Position numbers and translations under genes: made by a program. A stretch of DNA of 64,000 bases. Source: Sneathiella marina (GTDB lineage Bacteria; Pseudomonadota; Alphaproteobacteria; Sneathiellales; Sneathiellaceae). The stretch lies in the NCBI RefSeq assembly GCF_023746535.1, contig NZ_CP098747.1, positions 3,895,501-3,959,500 on the forward strand, read 5' to 3'. Of the stretch, positions 18,404 to 26,896 are shown in pieces; the first letter of the stretch is position 1; the number at the start of each line of letters is the position of its first letter. The notes under the pieces were generated by a model. It was not told where the DNA came from. It worked only from the letters and a program-made list of their open reading frames with translations, and did not search any database.

Positions 18404-18692
18404 CGATACGGACGAAACGGTCCTTGGGTCCGCTTCAAACACTTATTAGTAGAAATATATTTTCTATCTTTAAAAAGACCTAGAGGCAGCATCGCCCGGC
18501 ACGATAAGGCCCATATGCCCTGAAGCGGCATGATCCAGTGGTGATTTCATTACGACAAAACCATATTTTTCCCCTTGATACCGCAAAATCTAAACCTTTT
18601 CACAGATACTGCCACAACTCGTTATTTCCTTTGAAACGTAAATAAAAAATTACATTCCTATAAAATATTAACACCAAAAAGGAGAATAAATA
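18404..18692. other. Intergenic region before the amine oxidase gene
   Basis: This 289-base stretch becomes strongly AT-rich toward its right end, where GGAGAA precedes the GTG start at 18693. No ORF, RNA gene or clear terminator is seen. The shift in base composition marks the left edge of the AT-richer oxidase gene. Confidence 0.5.
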
Positions 18693-20996
18693 GTGTCAGA
18701 CAATAAATTAAATCTGGATCAAAATATCCCCAAAAAAAATCAAAGCAATGAAACAATTTCCTCGGAAGCAGCCACAAAGGAATGGCGGCAACCCTATCCG
18801 GGCCCTGCAGATCGTAACTTCAACTTCAGAAAATTACTGGATAATTCACCCGATGGAATAGGCGCTGCCAAGGATAAAGAAAACTTTAACGTAGCAGTTA
18901 TCGGGATGGGTGCCGCAGGATTGACGGCGGCACATGAACTTGCACGCAGCGGGCTCGAAAACATAGATATGTTTGAGGCAAGCGGTCGCTACGGAGGTCG
19001 TCTGTGGACCAAGACGCTTGCAGACTATCATGACGCAAAACAGTATACCGTCATGGACTTCGGTGCCATGAGAATGCCGCCCTTTATACCTGCGCAAAAT
19101 GAGAAATACAAAGCCGGTACTGCCCAAAGGCAGGGTCAGGTTTGGAAACAGGGAAATTCAGTTCTGGCTTATTTGCTGGAAAGATTCGCTATCCGAACAT
19201 CTGAATTTCCCAATCCCGGGTCAAAACATTGCAAAAGCGGCATTTATTACCATGAAGGTACGTTCCAGCCAGTAGATTCGAAATTAGAAAAGGAAAAAAG
19301 TAGCAACAAAAAAGTAGAACACAAAGATGACCAAGACGACGATGACGACGAAGTAAAGACCACCAACAAGAACAAAGACTATGCGAAATACAACGATGAA
19401 AAATCTGCCAAAGGGCAAATGCTTATCTGGAACAAAGATGAAGATTTACCTCCGAATAAAGAATTGCAGGAAGTGGATAAAAAGTGGACCGTATTCAGTA
19501 CCCGCATGAAAGACTATATCAAGAAATATTATGACAGTGAGGAATGGCCAGAGTTCTGGAAGAATATTGTCCGAAACTACTATAATAAAACATTCCGACA
19601 AGTCGTACGTATGAAATTCAACGACAATCATGACGATAACTTGATGGGAGATTTTGGCGGAGTTGGCTTGTCAGAGGAAGAAGCCAGGATTTTATTTGTT
19701 ATTGGTTGTGGCGACGGCGGCTGGGGGGCTTTTTATAATGTCAGCTTCCTGTTTGTTTATAGAACCCTTCTCCATGGTTATGCGGATGATCATCAAGTTA
19801 TTGAAGGATTATTTCAGTACGGTGGGAAATTGGATCTCGAACAAGACGCCGTCAATAAAAAACTCTTTGCCGATAAAATGGATATGGATAGCAATTTCAA
19901 GGGAGATCAAAGGCCCGGAAACCATCAAATTAATCACGTTGTCGATAGTTTAGGCAACAAGTTCGAATCTCCTGAATATCTCGGGCTGGGCACATTTCCT
20001 GATTGTCTGTTGTTCGGGCGATTGTTTAAAGATGACAATAGTACGTCGCTTTACGACAGCAAGAAACCGGCTAAAGAGGACGGTGTCCATTTGTTCCTGA
20101 ACAGCCCAGTCTCGAAGATTGAAAGACTGCAGAACGGAAAGATCAAGTTAGAGGTAAAACCTGACGTCGCAAAACATAAGGATTACGCATTTGATAGGGA
20201 GTATGATGCGGTTATTATAACGGTGCCGACCCATCAATTCGGGATGGAGATTGATGTCGCCGGATTTGATAATGATATGTGGCCCTATGATTTGCAGTCC
20301 TATCTGTCTCAGGCATATTGGATACCCTGCGCGAAGGTTTACGTGGAGCTAAAGGCGCCTTATTGGGAGAGCAAGGACTGCACAATTCCGCAAATGATTG
20401 CGAGTGAAACCTTTACGCGAGATACCTATGGCGTAAAAGTTAACAGAGGAGAGATAGACAAACAAACCGGCGTTCTCCTGATTAGTTATACCTGGACGCG
20501 TGATGCAACCAAACTTGTATCCTATAGTGATCAGGAACTGATAAACATGTGTGTGAAGGAATTAGACCGGATGTTGGCAAATTGCAGCAATATTCGTCCC
20601 GAAGACCGGATTGCCAATTATGCTCAAACTACAGGAGTAGATTCCAATGGCAACCCGAATTACAAGGGGTCGGTCCATCATTGGGAACGACAAAAAAACT
20701 ATAAGGGTGCTGCACGGTTTTATGACCAGTATGGCTGGAACAGTACGCGGGTGCCGATGACATATAACCAGGAAAAAAGCGCCAATTCCGGTCTCTATTT
20801 TGCCGGTGAAGGATATCATGCAGATGCCGGTTGGGTCGAGCCTGCCTTCCGGTCGGCGATTGACGCGGTCTTGCACCTGTTTAATAACAACCAAATTGAT
20901 ATTGTGACAAAGGACTTTGAGTTTAAAAAGGACTACGCGCGGTATGAACTGAATTTTGATCCTGATAGCCCTTCTACAGAGTTGAAACAGCGATAA
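18693..20996 (+). CDS. FAD-dependent amine oxidase (L-amino-acid oxidase type)
   Basis: This flavoenzyme probably oxidises an amino acid or amine to the imino compound, releasing ammonia and hydrogen peroxide. The 767-residue product has the dinucleotide fold VAVIGMGAAGL (67-77), the GRYGGRLWT motif (98-106), the GAMRMPP segment (124-130) containing the arginine that anchors the carboxylate in L-amino-acid oxidases, and a C-terminal FAD motif (YFAGEGYHADAGWVEPAF). There is no signal peptide. An Asp-rich insertion (211-220) interrupts the domain, and the gene is AT-richer, with more Lys and Asn, than its neighbours, suggesting transfer. The substrate cannot be read from sequence. Confidence 0.85.
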   Translation: MSDNKLNLDQNIPKKNQSNETISSEAATKEWRQPYPGPADRNFNFRKLLDNSPDGIGAAKDKENFNVAVIGMGAAGLTAAHELARSGLENIDMFEASGRYGGRLWTKTLADYHDAKQYTVMDFGAMRMPPFIPAQNEKYKAGTAQRQGQVWKQGNSVLAYLLERFAIRTSEFPNPGSKHCKSGIYYHEGTFQPVDSKLEKEKSSNKKVEHKDDQDDDDDEVKTTNKNKDYAKYNDEKSAKGQMLIWNKDEDLPPNKELQEVDKKWTVFSTRMKDYIKKYYDSEEWPEFWKNIVRNYYNKTFRQVVRMKFNDNHDDNLMGDFGGVGLSEEEARILFVIGCGDGGWGAFYNVSFLFVYRTLLHGYADDHQVIEGLFQYGGKLDLEQDAVNKKLFADKMDMDSNFKGDQRPGNHQINHVVDSLGNKFESPEYLGLGTFPDCLLFGRLFKDDNSTSLYDSKKPAKEDGVHLFLNSPVSKIERLQNGKIKLEVKPDVAKHKDYAFDREYDAVIITVPTHQFGMEIDVAGFDNDMWPYDLQSYLSQAYWIPCAKVYVELKAPYWESKDCTIPQMIASETFTRDTYGVKVNRGEIDKQTGVLLISYTWTRDATKLVSYSDQELINMCVKELDRMLANCSNIRPEDRIANYAQTTGVDSNGNPNYKGSVHHWERQKNYKGAARFYDQYGWNSTRVPMTYNQEKSANSGLYFAGEGYHADAGWVEPAFRSAIDAVLHLFNNNQIDIVTKDFEFKKDYARYELNFDPDSPSTELKQR

Positions 20997-21017
20997 TATC
21001 GGATTTTTAAATCACTA

Positions 21018-21049
21018 TCCCCGAATAGAAATATTCGGGGATTTTTTTT
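21018..21049 (+). terminator. Intrinsic terminator of the amine oxidase gene
   Basis: A 9-bp perfect stem CCCCGAATA/TATTCGGGG (21019-21027 with 21032-21040) with a GAAA tetraloop is followed by eight T residues (21042-21049), 22 bases after the stop codon. Confidence 0.95.
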
Positions 21050-21228
21050 GGCTTGAGGGTCCAGCGAAAGAGCGGCGCATCCGGGATACCTATCCTTTTT
21101 ATTCGGCAGGAATCCTATAACGGAACCGCCCCAGGACATTGCCCGCGTCCCCTTTCATATCCAGTGGCAACAAATACCGAATGAGGGTACGATGCTTCCC
21201 AAACTGAACATTATAATCCGGGAAGAAG

Positions 21229-22482
21229 ATGAAATTCACCTATGACGTCATTGTAATCGGTGGGGGGTCTGCAGGCGTTGGGGCGGCTGTCGCGGCGGCA
21301 GATACGGGCGCGCGTGTTTTGCTGGTGGAGAAATCGGGGATGCTGGGCGGCGCGGCGGCGCTTCGAAACGTCATCACCTATTGCGGCCTCTATACATTGG
21401 GGCCGGAGCCGAAACAGGCGGTGTTTGGTGTGGCCGAGCGGGTGCTGGAAAAGCTTCGGGCGCGCAAGGCCATCACCGATCCGCTGCGGTTTCGCGGGGT
21501 GTTTATGGTGTTCGATCCGGAACATAACAAGATCGCGCTGGATGAAGTCTGCCGCGACGCCGGCGTGGAGGTACGGTTTCACAGCACCCTGATCGACGCC
21601 ACCCGCGACGGCGATAAAATTTCGAAGATTTTGGTGCAGGATCATGGCGGGCAGCATGAATTCAGTGCCGCCGCCTTTGTTGATGCAAGCGGCGAAGCCA
21701 ATCTCGCATATCTTGGCGGCGCCTCAACCCGCTATGGCAATGAGGACGGGGTCAATCTGGCCTCCCTCGGCACCCGGTTTGGCGGCATTCCGGCTGATTT
21801 GACGGTCACCGCCGCGGAGATTGCCGACGCGGTGGAAGCCGAAATGGCGGGTGGCGACCGGTTATTGACGAAAAAATCCAGTGTTGTCGCCCGTCTGCCC
21901 CTCAGCGGCGACCTTTGCATTTATGTGGCAAGCGCGGATTATGATCCCCGCGACGTGATCAGCATGTCGAAAGCTGAAATGAACGGACGCCAGCAGGCGC
22001 ATTCCTACTTGCGGGCCCTGCAGCGCATAAAGGGATGCGAGGGGGCCTATCTGGTCAATACGGGGCCGGAATTTGGCACCCGTGAAAGCCGCCATATCAA
22101 CGCCGCCTATCAGCTGACCTGGAACGATATTGAAACACGCACCTCTTTTGAGGATTGCATCGCGCTGGGCGCCTGGGGCGCGGAATGGCACGACCGGGAA
22201 ACCTATCTGAGCAGCCTGGACATACCGGCGGACGGCACGGCGTTCGAGATTCCGCTGCGCTGTCTTATGAGCCGCGATACCGCCAACCTGTTTTCCGCCG
22301 GCCGCACCGCCGATGGCGACCGAAAGGCCGGCGCCGCCATCCGCGTCATGGGCACCGCCTTCGCAACCGGCCAAGCCGCCGGGGTTGCCGCCGCCGGGCT
22401 ATCCGCAACGGGCGGCGTCGATGTCACGTCGATCCGCCGTGAACTTTTACGCCAATCCGCCAAATTGGCAGCGGATAATTGA
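21229..22482 (+). CDS. FAD-dependent oxidoreductase (FAD_oxidored type)
   Basis: The 417-residue product begins with the FAD-binding fold VIVIGGGSAGVGAAVAAA followed by GGAAALRNVITYCGLY, and ends with a second FAD motif LFSAGRTADGDRKAGAAIRV. This matches the FAD-dependent oxidoreductase family PF12831, whose members often have unknown substrates. A BASS transporter gene starts nine bases later, so the pair may import and oxidise the same organic anion; that is inference. Confidence 0.8.
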   Translation: MKFTYDVIVIGGGSAGVGAAVAAADTGARVLLVEKSGMLGGAAALRNVITYCGLYTLGPEPKQAVFGVAERVLEKLRARKAITDPLRFRGVFMVFDPEHNKIALDEVCRDAGVEVRFHSTLIDATRDGDKISKILVQDHGGQHEFSAAAFVDASGEANLAYLGGASTRYGNEDGVNLASLGTRFGGIPADLTVTAAEIADAVEAEMAGGDRLLTKKSSVVARLPLSGDLCIYVASADYDPRDVISMSKAEMNGRQQAHSYLRALQRIKGCEGAYLVNTGPEFGTRESRHINAAYQLTWNDIETRTSFEDCIALGAWGAEWHDRETYLSSLDIPADGTAFEIPLRCLMSRDTANLFSAGRTADGDRKAGAAIRVMGTAFATGQAAGVAAAGLSATGGVDVTSIRRELLRQSAKLAADN

Positions 22483-22491
22483 GGGGGAATC

Positions 22492-23361
22492 ATGGAAGAG
22501 ACAAATATCGTCACGCAGGTTTTTTTACCGCTGTCACTGGCTTTCATCATGTTTTCAGTCGGACTGGAATTAACGCTCGATGATTTCAAGCGGGTGGTTG
22601 TGCGGCCGAGGGATTTTTTTGTCGGCGCTGTCAGTCAAGTCATTGTGCTGCCCCTGGTCGCTTTCGCCTTGCTCTCGGTCTGGACCATCGAACCGGCATT
22701 GGCCGTCGGTGTCATGATTATCGCCAGCTGCCCCGGCGGTGTTACCTCGAATTTGATGACTTATCTGGCGCGGGGCGACACGGCCTTGTCCGTCTCCCTG
22801 ACGGCTGTGATCAGTTTGCTCGCTGTTGTGACGCTCCCTCTCATTGTCAGTTTTTCCATCCAGCATTTTATGAACGCGGCAACGGCGCCGGAACTTCCGA
22901 TCGGAAAAACCATTATCGGCGTTTTCCTGATTACAACGGTACCGGTCTGCATCGGTATGCTGATCAAGCATTTTGCCGCGGCATTTGCCAAAAAGTTTGA
23001 GCGAATTGCCAGATTAGTCGCATCGGTTCTTTTTATTGTCATCGTCCTTGGCGCCATCGCCAGCGAACGGGAAAATATTGTCGACTACTTCATTCAGGCC
23101 GGAACGCTCACACTTACGCTCAATGTGGTCATGATGGTGCTCGCGGCCCTGCTGGCCCATATTGCCGGGATGGGGGTCAAGCAACGCATCGCCATCACGC
23201 TTGAATGCGGCTTGCAAAACGGCACCCTGGCGATCTTCGTCGCGGCAACGTTAATCGGCAACAAAACGATGACGGTGCCGGGCGGTATCTACAGCCTGCT
23301 GATGTTTGCCACGGCGATCCTTTATCTCATTATCGCCAAAAGGCAGCAAGCCCAGGACTGA
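22492..23361 (+). CDS. Bile acid:sodium symporter family (BASS) transporter
   Basis: The 289-residue hydrophobic protein has about nine predicted membrane segments and the BASS motifs FSVGLELTLDDF near the N-terminus, SCPGGVTSNLMTYLARGDTA in the middle and LECGLQNGTLAIFVA near the end. The family carries organic anions with sodium. It is coupled to the FAD oxidoreductase gene nine bases upstream; its natural substrate cannot be named. Confidence 0.88.
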   Translation: MEETNIVTQVFLPLSLAFIMFSVGLELTLDDFKRVVVRPRDFFVGAVSQVIVLPLVAFALLSVWTIEPALAVGVMIIASCPGGVTSNLMTYLARGDTALSVSLTAVISLLAVVTLPLIVSFSIQHFMNAATAPELPIGKTIIGVFLITTVPVCIGMLIKHFAAAFAKKFERIARLVASVLFIVIVLGAIASERENIVDYFIQAGTLTLTLNVVMMVLAALLAHIAGMGVKQRIAITLECGLQNGTLAIFVAATLIGNKTMTVPGGIYSLLMFATAILYLIIAKRQQAQD

Positions 23362-23614
23362 AGACTGCCGAGCCACCTGTAACGGACAGCGACGGCGCCT
23401 TGTCGGCAATATTGGACCAAGTCGGGGGAATTCCTGGATTTGACCCAAAGCGGTAGTTGAGATTGACATTTACCCACTGCCAATCCGGATCATTGGAAAA
23501 CCAGTTGGGAGGAAATAGGAATGATGCTTGGGGCAGTCTATTTCGCAACACAGATTGCTGCAGCGACAGGCGTATTTGATTCACTGTTGTCGATTACTAC
23601 AGCAAGCACGTATT

Positions 23615-24271
23615 TTAGCTACGGCTTTTTATATAAGAAAAAAATCCTTCGCGATTGGCTTCCTTGTCCGCCGCCACGCGTTGACTGATGGGATCGGCGG
23701 CGAAGGCGCTGCGCCATTCTTCGAGGCCGGCGATGCGCTGGTTCAGGTCTACCCCGGTGATCTGCCCCCCCATTTCGGCAACGGTTAAAACGTAATATAA
23801 ATAGATATCTGCCATCGTGAACTGGGCGCCAAACAACCAGGGCTTAAAGGTTGCCAGTGCATTAATACAGTTTATGCCTCGCTCAACAACTGCGACCACT
23901 TCCGCAATCAGTTGTTCAGGCGCCGGTTGTTTGCTTAAGCTGAAAGGGATTAATCTGCGATTTGGCAACTCCAGGTACAGCTCTGCCATGTGCATCAGTT
24001 GCCGGTTTTTGTTACGGGCAAACACATCTGCTGGAAACAAGGGTCTCTGTGGATATGCTTCTTCTATGTATTCGCACAGCACGGCGGCTTCTGAAAGGTG
24101 GTGGCCACTGTCGGTGGTCAGGCTTGGCACCTTGAGCGCGGGACTTAATTTGTTGTAGCCTTCCGCGCTTGCATACACAAGGTCCTCCGAAAAGACGACG
24201 CCTTTATACAACAATGCGTGTTTCGGTATGTTGTAGTAGTTGCTGTATGAAAATCCATGAAGCGTTGGCAT
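23615..24271 (-). CDS. Glutathione S-transferase family protein
   Basis: The product has a thioredoxin-like N-terminal domain, with KVPSLTTDSG and SEAAVLCEYIEEAYP forming the glutathione site region, and an all-helical C-terminal domain with FTMADIYLYYVL. The N-terminal YSNYYNIPKHAL segment may supply the catalytic Tyr or Ser. The ATG at 24271 is preferred over an in-frame TTG at 24286 because GGGAA lies eight bases upstream; this gives 218 residues. It lies 68 bases downstream of the ThDP enzyme on the same strand. Confidence 0.82.
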   Translation of the reverse strand: MPTLHGFSYSNYYNIPKHALLYKGVVFSEDLVYASAEGYNKLSPALKVPSLTTDSGHHLSEAAVLCEYIEEAYPQRPLFPADVFARNKNRQLMHMAELYLELPNRRLIPFSLSKQPAPEQLIAEVVAVVERGINCINALATFKPWLFGAQFTMADIYLYYVLTVAEMGGQITGVDLNQRIAGLEEWRSAFAADPISQRVAADKEANREGFFSYIKSRS

Positions 24272-24339
24272 TACTGTATTTCCCAAGTTTAATTATGCGA
24301 ATTCGGTTGATATTTTGATGGGCCGAGGCTGATCGTCTT

Positions 24340-25905
24340 TTAGACGACCACCTCAATCAGGTAAGGGCCCGGGTGAGCGAGACCCGCCTTGAAGGCTTGG
24401 GCCAGAGCTTCATGGGTGGTCACCTTTTGAGCATCAACTCCCATGCCAGTGGCCATTTTGACCCAGTCAAGATCAGGACGGTTGATGCTTAGCATGTCGA
24501 TGGCACGGGGGCCTGGGTTTTGAACACCCACATTGGTCAATTCGCCGCGCAGAATGTTGTAGGTGCCATTGGCAAAAACCAGGATGGTCACATCGAGATT
24601 TTCCCGCGCCAAGGTCCAGAGGGACTGGATCGTATACATGGCACTCCCATCACCCTCGAGGGCGATAACCTTGCGATCCGGGCAGGCAATGGAGGCGCCC
24701 ACGGCCAACGGCAAGCCAAAACCAATGGAGCCACCGCGGTTGTTAAGCCAGTCATGGGGCTTTGCCCCCGCCGTCGCCCGCATAAACTCGCGGCCGGTGG
24801 TGACGGACTCATCAATCACGACGGCATTTTCGGGAATCATATTGGCAAGAATGGCGGCAATGCCTTCCTTGCTGCAAGGCCCGGTTGGCAGGGGCGGGGT
24901 ATAGGGTTCGGCCACATTGGCAGGAGGAGAGGCAAGGGCATCAAGTTCCGCCGCCAGGGCTTGCAATGCCGCTTCCATATCATCCCCGACCACGGCGAAG
25001 TCATGGCATAGGCTGTTTTCCGGCATCAGAGCGCTGGGTTTTTCCGGATAGGCAAAGAAAGCCACGGGTGCCTTGGCCCCGATCAGGACCAGGTCCCCTG
25101 CAGCCTCCAGGACCTTGAGGGCGTTGTCGACCACATAGGGGATACGCTCCACCTGTACCCGTCCGGCACCGCGCTGCAGGCGGGTGTTGAACCAGTCGAT
25201 ATAAATTCCGCAACCGGTCTTGGTGACAATACGGCCCGCCAGTTCGAGGCATTCTTCCGTCAGGGCATCGCCGCCCAGCAACAAGGACATGGTCTTGCCG
25301 CTCCGCAGTAAACCGGCTGTTTTCTTGATGGTTTCCGCCGATACACGGGGCTTGTCAGCCGGTGCCTTGGCGGTCACAACCTCATGCGCGTCCCCCCAGG
25401 CAGTGTCGGCGGGCAGGATCAGGGTGGCGATTTGGCCGGGGGATTTACGGGCGGTTTCCACGGCCAATGCGCCATCAGCGGCAATGGTCTCGGAAGTCGG
25501 AGAGGTTTTCACCCAATGGGACATGGGTCCCGCAACGCCTTCGATATCGGCCGTCAAAGGCGCATCATACTTGAGATGATAGGTCGCATGGTCGCCAACG
25601 ATATTGACGATGCCGGAATGGGCCTTCTTGGCGTTATGGAGATTGGCAAGGCCATTGCCGAGGCCGGGAGCCAGATGCAGCAAGGTGGAGGCCGGTTTGC
25701 CGGTCATGCGATAATAGCCGTCAGCGGCCCCGGTGACACCGCCTTCGAACAGGCACAGGACGCAGCGCATGCCGGGGATTTTATCCAGGGCGGCGACAAA
25801 GTGCATTTCCGACGTGCCGGGATTGGTGAAGCAAATATCCACGTCACTGGCCAACAGGGTTTCAACCAGGCTCTCGGCGCCATTCATCTTTTCTTTATTT
25901 GTCAT
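24340..25905 (-). CDS. Thiamine diphosphate-dependent enzyme (acetolactate synthase large-subunit-like)
   Basis: The protein has the three-domain fold of ThDP decarboxylases and synthases: the N-terminal glutamate that activates ThDP lies in CLFEGGVTGAADGY, and the C-terminal ThDP/Mg motif is GDGSAMYTIQSLWTLA through FANGTYN. It resembles acetolactate-synthase-like and benzoylformate-decarboxylase-like proteins, and no small regulatory subunit is nearby, so branched-chain amino acid synthesis is unlikely. The ATG at 25905 is chosen with GGAAA upstream; the frame extends to 25965 but without better support. The result is 521 residues. Substrate unknown. Confidence 0.85.
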   Translation of the reverse strand: MTNKEKMNGAESLVETLLASDVDICFTNPGTSEMHFVAALDKIPGMRCVLCLFEGGVTGAADGYYRMTGKPASTLLHLAPGLGNGLANLHNAKKAHSGIVNIVGDHATYHLKYDAPLTADIEGVAGPMSHWVKTSPTSETIAADGALAVETARKSPGQIATLILPADTAWGDAHEVVTAKAPADKPRVSAETIKKTAGLLRSGKTMSLLLGGDALTEECLELAGRIVTKTGCGIYIDWFNTRLQRGAGRVQVERIPYVVDNALKVLEAAGDLVLIGAKAPVAFFAYPEKPSALMPENSLCHDFAVVGDDMEAALQALAAELDALASPPANVAEPYTPPLPTGPCSKEGIAAILANMIPENAVVIDESVTTGREFMRATAGAKPHDWLNNRGGSIGFGLPLAVGASIACPDRKVIALEGDGSAMYTIQSLWTLARENLDVTILVFANGTYNILRGELTNVGVQNPGPRAIDMLSINRPDLDWVKMATGMGVDAQKVTTHEALAQAFKAGLAHPGPYLIEVVV

Positions 25906-25977
25906 TTTTTTATTTCCATAATGTGGGTACGCCGTTGGCACCCTGGTTTCCGGCATCTTCACCAATAGCCGTTTTTT

Positions 25978-26522
25978 TTAAGCCACTATGATTATATCTG
26001 CAACATTGTTCAAGACATTCAAAAGGTCCTCGCCGATTTCAGGCTGGTCGCTGATTGTGGCGCGAACCGGGCCAAGGGGCGAATTGAGCCAGTATTGCAC
26101 AAGCATATGTCGATTTTGCAAGCCATAGGCTTGCAAGAAGCCGAAACTGCAAAAACGATTTTGGCAATTCCCTCTACCCCAAAGAGGTCATAATATCCCC
26201 AGATGACCGAACATCCCATGGAATGCCCCATCAGCACCATATCGCCGAGACCAAGCTCGACAATCAGGTCGCAAAGGTCTTTGGAAAAACGATAGATGCA
26301 ATAGCCGAAATCAGGCTTTGCAGACTGGCCGTGACCCCGTAGATCCAAAGCAAGGACACGGTGACTGTCGGCGAAATGGTTGATCTGGTTGTGCCATTGT
26401 TCCGCCGTTTGCGACCAGCCATGGATCATGATCAGGGGGTGACTGCTGCCCGCCTCAAAATAGCTTAGTTCCACGCCGTCAGAGGTTGTAAATTGTTTTT
26501 TGGTTGCCCCAGTGCCAAACAT
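25978..26522 (-). pseudogene. Truncated alpha/beta hydrolase with out-of-frame tail
   Basis: The first 120 residues are a good alpha/beta hydrolase N-terminus: oxyanion-hole HGWSQ, LDLRGHGQS and the nucleophile elbow GHSMG. After about residue 125 (near 26150) similarity ends and the frame stops at 26019, well before the acid and histidine of the triad; family members are about 260-280 residues. In a shifted frame the DNA stays open to a stop at 25978 and encodes a protein-like stretch including LVQYWLNSPLGPVRATISD. This looks like a deletion that joined the hydrolase to the tail of another gene, or decay by frameshift. Confidence 0.7.
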
Positions 26523-26537
26523 CCCTGCCTCCCTTTG

Positions 26538-26550
26538 AACTGGTCCAGTT
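26538..26550. promoter_or_regulatory. Palindrome AACTGGTCCAGTT, GntR/FadR-like operator
   Basis: A perfect 13-bp palindrome lies 16 bases upstream of the broken alpha/beta hydrolase start. Its halves resemble the TGGTCCNACCA-type sites of GntR/FadR-family regulators. No such regulator is encoded nearby, so it may be a relic of the gene's former control. Confidence 0.4.
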
Positions 26551-26657
26551 AAACATCTGGCTTCCCTAACAGCAGCATCTGAGATTTTGCGGTTTCCTAC
26601 ACCATCAGATTTGGTGAACCAAGGCGCCTCGCCGGCAGTATTGAACCAGTTCCGAGG

Positions 26658-26687
26658 AATGTCCGCTTCTGACCCAAAGCGGACATT
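26658..26687. repeat. Dispersed inverted-repeat element, intact copy
   Basis: An 11-bp perfect inverted repeat, AATGTCCGCTT and AAGCGGACATT, surrounds an 8-base loop CTGACCCA. Related copies lie at 28765-28794 and 30652-30680, and half copies near 23440 and 28497. This is the best-conserved copy in the window. Confidence 0.75.
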
Positions 26688-26896
26688 TTGGCGGTTCCCT
26701 AGTTTAAAGAATTAACATCCTTCAGGATACAAACACTTCGTTGATTGACAGGCAGCCTGAGAGCAGGCAATTATGTCATTGCATCCCTTGTGTGCTTCCT
26801 ATCCGCGGAAAAGGCTCAGCCTGACAAGGAAATAAGAAAGAGACTTTAACGTACGATTTCGAGACGTTGGGCGGATACGGCAAAAAGGAAAATCGT

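Larger units (their letters stand above)
26523..26896. other. Intergenic region with operator-like and repeat elements
   Basis: This 374-base stretch contains no supportable gene. It holds a 13-bp palindrome near the broken hydrolase start (26538-26550) and one copy of a dispersed inverted-repeat element (26658-26687). The remainder shows nothing recognisable apart from AAGGAA just before the DUF1835 start. Confidence 0.6.

Noticed and set aside
23362-23614. Possible small gene between the BASS transporter and GST genes
   Set aside because: No frame has a credible start, ribosome-binding site or protein-like composition; only a half copy of the dispersed repeat is seen.
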